A DNA stretch of 32,461 nucleotides, taken from positions 1-32,461 of the forward strand of contig JAOAJK010000016.1 of the NCBI GenBank assembly GCA_026414225.1. The letters run 5' to 3'. The notes under the pieces were generated by a model, which was given only the letters and a program-made list of their open reading frames with translations, did no database searches and was not told the origin of the DNA. The stretch comes from Thermoplasmata archaeon. GTDB lineage: Archaea; Thermoplasmatota; Thermoplasmata; Lutacidiplasmatales; SKW197. Below are positions 1-6,642 of this stretch, one piece after another. The position numbers were made by a program, and so were the translations under genes. Each line of letters starts with the position of its first letter. The stretch's first letter is position 1.

Positions 1-51
1 CGTCTACAATTTAATGGTGAGGTATGATGTAACTGGCATTCTTCCCTGGCA

Positions 52-3000
52 GTGAAATATCTTAGTTTTAAGTTCTGTCAAAAACTTGGCGGGCTCAGTG
101 AAAACTCCTCTCATCCCTCTCACTTACGCAACACAGCAAACATTTCGGATAATTCAAATATAGGTATTCACCTCGATTCTTCGGCCAATAACACCATAAC
201 CTACAATAGCATCTGCAATCACCCCAACTATGGTGTCCTTCTTCAAACGGGACTGGGTGAGACAATTAACAACTACATCCACCATAACACCTTTATAGGT
301 AACAAGCCAACCAAAGGTGTGATTGGTCTCTCTCAGGCCTATACTGACCGCGCTAATAATTTCTGGTATCAGAACACCGAAGGGAATTACTGGAGTAACT
401 GGGACGGGGAGGATTGGGGGTCATTCTTTGCATACCCAATCACTGGAGCTAGCGGTGCAAGTGACCGTTATCCACTGAGCAGACCGATGATGCCCTCGCT
501 CCCGCCCCTGCACATAATCGGGAACGCAAACTTCAGTTATTATGCGAGCATGTATGGCTGGCCCGGCGATGGAAGTATCTGGGACCCTTATGTGGTAGAC
601 AATTACGAGATAAAAGGCGGCGGAGGCAAATACTGTCTCTGGGTAGAAAATACAACAGTGCATTTCCGTATCGAGAATTGCAACCCATGGGGTGCAACAG
701 ATAGCAGCAACATAGAGCCATATGGTTCTGGGATTGCCCTGAAGAACGTTAAAAATGGAACCTTGGGAAACAACAGATGCAACAACTCAAAAGAGGGCAT
801 TTACCTCTATGGCGGGAGCAACTACAATAACATTACAACAAACAACTGTTCTAGCAACACAGTGGGAATTTACATCGAATCTTCGGCTAATAACACCCTG
901 GCAGATAACAACTGTTCCAACAATTCCAACTATGGGATTTGTCTGGTCTCCTCAAGCTACAACACTGTCAGAACCAATAATGCCTTTAGCAATTCCTACC
1001 ACGGTATTCGCTTGGCTTTTTCAACCAACAACAACATAACGGGCAACAATGCTTCTGGCAACTCACAGTACGGCGTCTATTTGTATTCCTCCATCTACAA
1101 TAACATAACTAAAAACAATGCTTCCATCAGCCTCTACGGCATCTTCCTGTATTCTTCAAGTGACTACAATACTGTAACTGATAACAATGTCACCAGCAAC
1201 AGTATTGGCATCTATTTGCTAACTGCCAGTAACAACAGCATATCTGGCAACAATGCTTCTGGCAACTCACAGTACGGCGTCTGGTTGTCCAGCTCAAACA
1301 ACAACAACATGGCAAACAATAATGTTTCTGGCAATATTGAAACGGGCATCTACCTGTCCATCTCAAGCAACTATAACACCATAACAAACAACAAAGCCAT
1401 TGGCAACACACAGTACGGCATCCGTTTATCCACCTCGAGCAATAACAGCATAACCAACAACAACTGCACTGCCAACTCGAACATAGGCATCTATTTATCT
1501 TCCTCAAGCGCTTATAATAACATAACATCTAACAATGCCTCTGGTAGCAACAATGGCATTCGTGTAGAAACATCAAATAACAACAATCTGACCTGCAACA
1601 ATGTCACCGGCAACAACTACGGTATTTTTCTATCTTCCGCGAACAACAACACCATAACAAACAACAATGCCTTTAGCCAAACATTAGATGGTATCTCGCT
1701 ATCTTATTCGAGCTACAATAACATAACAAATAACAATGCCTCTGGTAATTCCCAATATGGTATCTCCCTGTATTCCTCAAGCATTAACAACAATCTCTCC
1801 TACAACAATGTCTCCAGCAACAACTACGGTATCATTTCGTATTCCCCGAACAACAACATAACCTTCAACTGGTTCTATAACAACGCAAACTATGGTATCT
1901 ACCTCACATCTATTTCGACTGGCAATTATATCTACAATAACTATTTTATCAGAAACAACGGTGCAGGCAGGGGTGTCAACGGCAACTGCCAGGCATACGA
2001 CGGTGTCGGTGGCAACACATGGCATAACAGCACATTGAAGAAAGGCAATTACTGGAGCAACTGGAACAAACTTGGCTGGGGCACGGCTGGGGCTTATCCA
2101 ATCGATGGTGGTACGGGAGCAAGCGACTGGTATCCGATGCAAACTAAAAGGGGACCCATTCACATAACCAGCAATGCCGAGTTCACCTCGGCAAATGGCG
2201 TTATCGCTGGCTCGGGCACACAGGCGGACCCATACATAATTGCTGGCTGGGAGATTGATGGCCTTGGTGGCACCTACTGCATCTGGATTGAGAACACAGA
2301 TGCCTATTTCGTGGTAAGGGCCTGCATTGTGCAGAATGCAACCTATGCAGAGGGCGGACCCACGGGTGCAGGTATCGCATTGAACAATGTCCGGAATGGC
2401 ACAATCGAAAACAACAGGTGTACTGGAAACAGATACGGAATCTACCTGTATTCATACTCATTGTCCAACAACATAACCGGTAACAGCGTATCTGCCCAAG
2501 GCTACTACGGCATCTATCTGTATTACTCAAGCAACAACAGCATAACGGGCAACAATGTCTACAGCAACTACGATGCCATCTTTCTGTCATACTCGGACAA
2601 CAACACGGTAGCAGGGAACAATGCCACTGATAGCTCCAGCCTGGGCATCCGTCTGGAGAACTCAAACTACAACAACATAACAGGCAACAATGCCTCGAAT
2701 AACAGATACCAGAGCATCTCTCTCTCTTCTTCAAGCAACAACAGCATAAAAAACAACAATGCATCTGGTAGCTACGAAACTACCGGCCGTGGCATCGTTT
2801 TATCCTGGTCATCCAACTACAACAACATAACCAGCAACTATGTCTCAGGTAACACTAACTATGGCATCTACCTGTATCAGAATTCCAAAAACAACAACAT
2901 AACCTACAACTGGATTTGCAACAATACGAACTACGGTATTTACCTCACATCCGGTTCAAACGGAAACTACATTTACCACAACTACCTTATCGGCAATAGA

Positions 3001-3183
3001 GGTGCTGCCAGAGGCATTTCAGATGGTAAGTGCCAGGCATATGACAGCGTCGTTGGAAATATCTGGTATAACAATACATTGCAGGAGGGTAACCACTGGA
3101 GCAACTGGAATGGCAGTGGCTGGGGGACGCCTACCGCCTACCCAATTGATGGTACTGGGGGGCTTATGACATGTACCCGATAA
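52..3183 (+). CDS. Large Asn-rich right-handed beta-helix (NosD/PbH1) surface protein, C-terminus frameshifted
   Basis: This is probably a cell-surface protein whose function is unknown; a carbohydrate-binding or adhesive role is only inferred. Almost the whole 1043 residues consist of repeats of about 22-24 residues of the type N-x-x-GI-x-L-x-x-S-x-NN-x-I-x-x-NN, the signature of NosD-like parallel beta-helix (PbH1) proteins. Three blocks each end in a linker containing GNYWSNW and AYPI (around residues 112-150, 660-700 and 1005-1040). The nominal GTG start at 52 gives no signal peptide, and the first 30 residues do not match the repeat. An in-frame stop lies at 25-27, so the true 5' end may be disrupted or lie in another frame. 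The reading frame ends at 3183 just after a G6 run (3157-3162). The -1 frame continues to 3296 and restores the linker plus a hydrophobic, basic tail typical of archaeal surface proteins. It converges with, and after frame correction overlaps, the hydrolase gene downstream. Confidence 0.8.
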   Translation: MKYLSFKFCQKLGGLSENSSHPSHLRNTANISDNSNIGIHLDSSANNTITYNSICNHPNYGVLLQTGLGETINNYIHHNTFIGNKPTKGVIGLSQAYTDRANNFWYQNTEGNYWSNWDGEDWGSFFAYPITGASGASDRYPLSRPMMPSLPPLHIIGNANFSYYASMYGWPGDGSIWDPYVVDNYEIKGGGGKYCLWVENTTVHFRIENCNPWGATDSSNIEPYGSGIALKNVKNGTLGNNRCNNSKEGIYLYGGSNYNNITTNNCSSNTVGIYIESSANNTLADNNCSNNSNYGICLVSSSYNTVRTNNAFSNSYHGIRLAFSTNNNITGNNASGNSQYGVYLYSSIYNNITKNNASISLYGIFLYSSSDYNTVTDNNVTSNSIGIYLLTASNNSISGNNASGNSQYGVWLSSSNNNNMANNNVSGNIETGIYLSISSNYNTITNNKAIGNTQYGIRLSTSSNNSITNNNCTANSNIGIYLSSSSAYNNITSNNASGSNNGIRVETSNNNNLTCNNVTGNNYGIFLSSANNNTITNNNAFSQTLDGISLSYSSYNNITNNNASGNSQYGISLYSSSINNNLSYNNVSSNNYGIISYSPNNNITFNWFYNNANYGIYLTSISTGNYIYNNYFIRNNGAGRGVNGNCQAYDGVGGNTWHNSTLKKGNYWSNWNKLGWGTAGAYPIDGGTGASDWYPMQTKRGPIHITSNAEFTSANGVIAGSGTQADPYIIAGWEIDGLGGTYCIWIENTDAYFVVRACIVQNATYAEGGPTGAGIALNNVRNGTIENNRCTGNRYGIYLYSYSLSNNITGNSVSAQGYYGIYLYYSSNNSITGNNVYSNYDAIFLSYSDNNTVAGNNATDSSSLGIRLENSNYNNITGNNASNNRYQSISLSSSSNNSIKNNNASGSYETTGRGIVLSWSSNYNNITSNYVSGNTNYGIYLYQNSKNNNITYNWICNNTNYGIYLTSGSNGNYIYHNYLIGNRGAARGISDGKCQAYDSVVGNIWYNNTLQEGNHWSNWNGSGWGTPTAYPIDGTGGLMTCTR

Positions 3184-3296
3184 CCGAGGTCTCGATTTTC
3201 TCCCACATCTGCATGTTACCTGCAGCCGCATTCCCGCTCTTCCTGAGAAAAAACCGTGTGGAGAGAAGAACAGAAACTCGCGTCAAGGGCCACTAA
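3162..3296 (+). other. Frameshifted C-terminal tail of the beta-helix protein
   Basis: Read in the frame -1 to the upstream gene, this stretch continues the conserved linker with AYDMYP, matching GASDRYP and GASDWYP at the two earlier block ends. It then gives a short hydrophobic segment (ICMLPAAAFPLFL) followed by a basic, RKN-containing tail and a stop at 3294-3296. Such a tail is the usual end of an archaeal exported protein. The G6 run at 3157-3162 is where one base seems to be missing. A sequencing or assembly error, a real mutation, phase variation or -1 slippage are all possible. The stop overlaps the convergent gene's stop (3293-3295). Confidence 0.7.
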
Positions 3297-4126
3297 TCTA
3301 TTTCAACCCCATACGCCTTTTTTGGCAGGTCCACCATTACCTTCCAGATTTTTTCTTCACTGACACCGAGTTGAACAAGCTTCCTCACCCGTTTTGGAAT
3401 GGTGGTAATGTCAAGGACTGCGCCTGGTCTTGCAGGGTCATCAAGGAAGTCGGTCTCAAGCATGAAGTTTGGCTCTTCAAATAACCCCGCATCTAGTATC
3501 TCCCTACCAGCAAGCACTGAGGGAGTTATTCCATTTGTCGCAGCCACTGAATCAGTCCTTGCAAAATGCTTCACCACCTTTTCTTTCGGAAGACCCGCCT
3601 TCTCCGCCAGAGCAGCAAGTTCTGCGTAAAGCTCCTCGGAAACTCTCTCGGTATGGACCACAGCCGCGCAGCCGATCTCTCTAGCCCTTGTGAACACATA
3701 CCAAATTATCTCATTGGATGCCTGAACAATCTCCTTAGGAACTGGAAAGTGGGGACGGCCGATTTCTCCGAAGCCAATCGCTCTTCTCTCCTTTATAAGG
3801 GTAGCCGCATCATCCACGCCTGCCATCATAATTTCCTTTGCTCTCTCAACTCCCCACTTCTCAGCAAGTGCCAGTAATTCCACAGGATAAGGACCAATCA
3901 CCGCAAATGCCTTCACACCAGTGTTTTCATTCACAAGGTCGCAGAGGCGAATTGTTTCCTCATACTGTGCCCTGAAACTGCCAGCTTTCGTCACTTCCAT
4001 GCCAGGATATGGCATGTTCACAACAATGCAGTGGGTTCCTCCCGCTCGCTCAAACCTTCTTACCGACTCCACATTGCCACCTGCAGGAGACAGGTGGATG
4101 TGGTCATCCAGAACTGGAAGTTTCAT
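3293..4126 (-). CDS. TatD-related metal-dependent hydrolase (COG1831 type)
   Basis: Predicted TIM-barrel metal-dependent hydrolase of the amidohydrolase superfamily, 277 residues, substrate unknown. The N-terminus carries the metal-binding HxH motif in DDHIHL (residues 7-12) followed by FERAGGTH, typical of the archaeal COG1831 branch of TatD-like proteins. Further candidate metal ligands are the Glu in GFGEIGRPHF, the His in VHTERV, the His in KHFAR and the Asp in ETDFLDDP. The ATG at 4124-4126 lies two bases after the tbp stop codon, so the two are almost certainly cotranscribed. The COG1831 branch is not characterised biochemically as far as I know, so nuclease or amidohydrolase activity is an extrapolation. 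Confidence 0.85.
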   Translation of the reverse strand: MKLPVLDDHIHLSPAGGNVESVRRFERAGGTHCIVVNMPYPGMEVTKAGSFRAQYEETIRLCDLVNENTGVKAFAVIGPYPVELLALAEKWGVERAKEIMMAGVDDAATLIKERRAIGFGEIGRPHFPVPKEIVQASNEIIWYVFTRAREIGCAAVVHTERVSEELYAELAALAEKAGLPKEKVVKHFARTDSVAATNGITPSVLAGREILDAGLFEEPNFMLETDFLDDPARPGAVLDITTIPKRVRKLVQLGVSEEKIWKVMVDLPKKAYGVEID

Positions 4127-4128
4127 CT

Positions 4129-4677
4129 TTATCTCAGCAAATCCACAGCCCGCAGTTCCTCCATTATTTTTTCAACTGCATGCTCCACATCTTCTGGAAC
4201 ACGAGCACCCGTGCATACGAGCTTGCCAGAACCAAACAGCAAAACCACAACCTTAGGATTTTCCAGGCGATAAACAAGTCCGGGGAACTGCTCTGGCTCA
4301 TACTCGACCTTTTCGAGCCCCAAGCTGATTGCAATTGCATTCAGGTTTATTTCTTGCTCGAGGTCAGATGATGCAACGATATTCTGGATTTCAATTTCTG
4401 GTTTCTTGTTGATTCTAACTCCTGCCTTCTCAATCTGTTCTGCTACAGTGAAAATGGCTTTCCGCACATCTTCAATACTCTTTGCACCCGTGCACACAAC
4501 TTTCCCGCTTCTGAAGAGGAGCGTAGCGGTCTTCGGTTCGGAAAGACGGTAGATGAGTCCTGGAAACTGCTCGGGTTCATATTCCGCACCATCAAGTGCA
4601 TTTGCAATTCTCTGAAGGTCCAGGTCTCCATCCAGCGATGTGCTAGCAACCACATTTTCTATTTTTATTTTTACCAT
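4129..4677 (-). CDS. tbp: TATA-box-binding protein
   Basis: General transcription initiation factor that binds promoter TATA elements and recruits TFB and RNA polymerase. The 182 residues are two direct repeats of about 90 residues, the TBP saddle. Each contains EYEPEQFPGL(I/V)YRL, a KTATLLF/KVVVLLF strand and SGK(V/L)VCTGA (residues about 33-67 and 125-160). Length is normal for archaeal TBP, with no N-terminal extension or acidic tail. The ATG at 4675-4677 follows an A-rich stretch with a weak GGGGG-type ribosome site. AT-rich TATA candidates and a perfect palindrome lie just upstream (4693-4737). It is the first gene of a two-gene unit with the hydrolase. Confidence 0.98.
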   Translation of the reverse strand: MVKIKIENVVASTSLDGDLDLQRIANALDGAEYEPEQFPGLIYRLSEPKTATLLFRSGKVVCTGAKSIEDVRKAIFTVAEQIEKAGVRINKKPEIEIQNIVASSDLEQEINLNAIAISLGLEKVEYEPEQFPGLVYRLENPKVVVLLFGSGKLVCTGARVPEDVEHAVEKIMEELRAVDLLR

Positions 4678-4692
4678 TTTTATGCCCCCTGA

Positions 4693-4737
4693 TTTAAATA
4701 GTATTTAAACCCATGCCCGCATTATATTTATATTTTG
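4693..4737 (-). promoter_or_regulatory. tbp promoter with palindromic TTTAAATA element
   Basis: On the minus strand there are two TATA candidates: AAAATATAAATATA (4724-4737) and TTTAAATA (4702-4709). The second is one arm of a perfect palindrome with 8-base arms and a single central base (4693-4700 / 4701 / 4702-4709). If the distal box is used, initiation falls near 4698, inside the palindrome. If the proximal box is used, the transcript would be almost leaderless. Autoregulation by TBP or a dimeric repressor is conceivable but only inferred. Confidence 0.55.
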
Positions 4738-4882
4738 CTGTGATTTTTTATTTTTGTATTCCCAGGGTAGATCGTGAACATTCTTGCTTTGCTCCTGTTG
4801 GATACGGGGAGGTCGAGGAGACGCCCGTAGATTAGATAACTTAATATCTCTCCTGTGCATAGGGGATGTCGGGGTGCTCATC

Positions 4883-5104
4883 ATGGCACTTGAAAAAATA
4901 TCCATAGAAAAGGCAAAGGAACTCGCAAGCAAGGCAGGTGTGAAGCCTGGCAAGGTAAAGGGGACAGAGATACTGAGATTTGCAAAAGCTGCAAGCGAAA
5001 ACATAGAACTGATTACCTGGGAGGAATTCCAGAAAATTCTGGAGAAAAACAAACTTGCAATATATGCAAGCGGTTCCTGGATGAAAGTAATGCGTCAGAA
5101 ATAA
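4883..5104 (+). CDS. Small conserved-looking hypothetical protein
   Basis: 73-residue lysine-rich protein that I do not recognise. It appears largely helical, with an N-terminal KISIEKAKELASKAG segment, a KPGKVKGTEILRFAKA segment and a C-terminal IYASGSWMKVM. No membrane segment, cysteine pair or catalytic motif is visible. The ATG at 4883 was chosen because a TATA-like TTAATATC lies at 4851-4858, about 27 nt upstream, fitting a leaderless or near-leaderless start. GGGGTG is also present at 4871. The open frame runs further upstream to 4784, but that part is Cys/Arg-rich and unlikely to be coding. It is divergent from tbp and followed by another small gene on the same strand. Confidence 0.65.
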   Translation: MALEKISIEKAKELASKAGVKPGKVKGTEILRFAKAASENIELITWEEFQKILEKNKLAIYASGSWMKVMRQK

Positions 5105-5140
5105 AAGCCCTGTTTGTTTCTTACAATAAATGGGGGTAAA

Positions 5141-5287
5141 ATGCCGACGGGTTCAGATGTAAGTTTAGAGACCGATTTCTGCAAAATAGCCTCCACTAAT
5201 GAACGGGTGAAGAGGGAGCAACGGCAGAAAGAGTACCGTGAACGGTTGAAGGCAAATCTTTTGAGAATGTTTGACTTCAAAAATTAG
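5141..5287 (+). CDS. Very small basic ORF (48 aa), hypothetical
   Basis: A 48-residue frame starting at ATG 5141, preceded by GGGGGT seven bases upstream, which can act as a ribosome site. The product is strongly charged: a central [19 protein letters not shown] helix-like segment and a C-terminal LLRMFDFKN. It lies 36 bases downstream of the 73-residue gene on the same strand, so the two may form an operon. Its stop (5285-5287) overlaps the convergent dnaJ stop by four bases. I do not recognise a family; an RNA-, DNA- or protein-binding helix is a guess from composition. Confidence 0.45.
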   Translation: MPTGSDVSLETDFCKIASTNERVKREQRQKEYRERLKANLLRMFDFKN

Positions 5288-6429
5288 CGGAAAAATCCTT
5301 TCTTCTGGGAAACTGTGTCCCCCATCGTTTTCGCCAGTTCCATGAACAACTCCCTCTGCCTCGATGTAAGTTTTTTGGGCACAAAGATCTTTGTTTTCAC
5401 ATAGAGGTCGCCTTGGCGACCGGTTCTCAGGTCTGGCATTCCGGCACCTTCTATCCTGAGCACACTTCCGTGCTCTGTTCCTGGGGGAATGGAAATCTGG
5501 GTTTTGCCAGACAATGTTGGGATTTCAACTGTAGCGCCGAGAACTGCCTGCGGAATTGAAATTGGTAACTCATAATAGAGGTTGCTTCCGTTTCGTTGGA
5601 AGGAAGGATGTGGCTTTACTGAGACCACAACATAGAGATCACCTGGCGGTCCTCCCTTATTTCCTGCGTCACCTTCACCTGTAAGGCGGAGCACGAGCCC
5701 TGTGTATGCACCTCTGGGAATTTTGATTTCAAGCGTCTGGGTTCTTGTGACCTTGCCATCCCCTTTGCATCTGGGGCAGGGCACATCCACAATATTTCCT
5801 TTTCCCTTGCATTCAGGACACTGGTTTACTGAGATGTAATGGGTATAGCCCCTAACCTGCGAAAATCTCACATGCCCGGTGCCGTGACATGTGGGGCATT
5901 CCCTTGGCTGGGTGCCTTTTTTTGCACCTGTGCCCTTGCACTCCTCACACCGCACTTCATGGGGCACATTCACTTTTCTAACTGTACCAGTGTATGCCTC
6001 CTCCAGCGTAATTTCAACCGTAATTTCGAGGTCCCTGCCTCGTTCGGGGGAACCCCTCCCCCTCATCCAGGCGTCAAACAACGAATCCCCAAAAAAGTCA
6101 ACTCCAAACACTCTCCTGAAGAAATCGGAATCAAAGAGGTCTTCAAAATCCCTTGCATGGGTGAAATTCTCCCATTTGAAACCATCTGGCCCGAAGGTAT
6201 CCTTCACTCCATCCATCCCATATCTATCATACATCTCCCTCTTCTGAGGGTCAGCCAGAACTTCGTATGCCTCGGAAATCTCCTTGAACTTCTCCTCTGC
6301 CTCTTTTGGGTTGTCTCTATTCATGTCTGGATGATATTTTTTTGCGAGGGTGCGGTATGCCTTCTTTATCTCTTCCAGCGTAGCATTTTTAGGAACACCC
6401 AGAATTTCATAGTAATCCTTCTTTGCCAT
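5284..6429 (-). CDS. dnaJ: Chaperone protein DnaJ
   Basis: Co-chaperone that delivers unfolded proteins to DnaK and stimulates its ATPase. 381 residues, normal for full type-I DnaJ. The N-terminal J domain contains the HPD tripeptide (about residues 33-35). A Phe/Gly/Asp-rich linker follows. The cysteine-rich domain has four CxxCxGxG repeats ([32 protein letters not shown]; about residues 160-227). C-terminal substrate-binding domains follow. The ATG at 6427-6429 is preceded by GAGGAG. Unlike many archaeal and bacterial loci there is no dnaK or grpE beside it, so these must lie elsewhere. Its 3' end converges with and slightly overlaps the small ORF ending at 5287. Confidence 0.98.
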   Translation of the reverse strand: MAKKDYYEILGVPKNATLEEIKKAYRTLAKKYHPDMNRDNPKEAEEKFKEISEAYEVLADPQKREMYDRYGMDGVKDTFGPDGFKWENFTHARDFEDLFDSDFFRRVFGVDFFGDSLFDAWMRGRGSPERGRDLEITVEITLEEAYTGTVRKVNVPHEVRCEECKGTGAKKGTQPRECPTCHGTGHVRFSQVRGYTHYISVNQCPECKGKGNIVDVPCPRCKGDGKVTRTQTLEIKIPRGAYTGLVLRLTGEGDAGNKGGPPGDLYVVVSVKPHPSFQRNGSNLYYELPISIPQAVLGATVEIPTLSGKTQISIPPGTEHGSVLRIEGAGMPDLRTGRQGDLYVKTKIFVPKKLTSRQRELFMELAKTMGDTVSQKKGFFR

Positions 6430-6642
6430 TTCTCCTCTATAATCCTGTGGAGATTATTAAGTTTTTTGATAGGGTTTCAGAAGCATCAACCCAGGGAGTA
6501 AATGGAAACAGGTGGCCGTAACCTATTTATCCTCGCAAACCTATTACTGTTGTGCCGCAATGATGTGAAATCTACGCCTGAATTGTGATGACTGATGGGC
6601 GATCAGAGCGGCAACTTTTTTGTTTCTTGTTTGTGTGTTTCC

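Noticed and set aside
2201-2764. Cysteine-rich minus-strand frames opposite the beta-helix gene (also 1190-1528 and 1777-2163)
   Set aside because: Their Cys/Ser/Arg-rich composition is the mirror of Asn-rich AAC/AAT repeats on the plus strand; no start signal or family resemblance.
780-2900. Possible CRISPR array or DNA satellite from repeated AACAACA and AATAACA
   Set aside because: The repeats are degenerate, in phase with codons and encode PbH1 protein repeats; there are no constant repeat and unique spacer units.
3157-3162. Programmed -1 ribosomal frameshift as the preferred explanation
   Set aside because: T GGG GGG fits the slippery format, but no clear downstream stimulatory structure was identified by eye; homopolymer error or phase variation is simpler.
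5839-6501. 220-residue plus-strand frame opposite dnaJ
   Set aside because: Lies opposite the zinc and J domains of dnaJ; conservation explains the long frame and it shows no family features.
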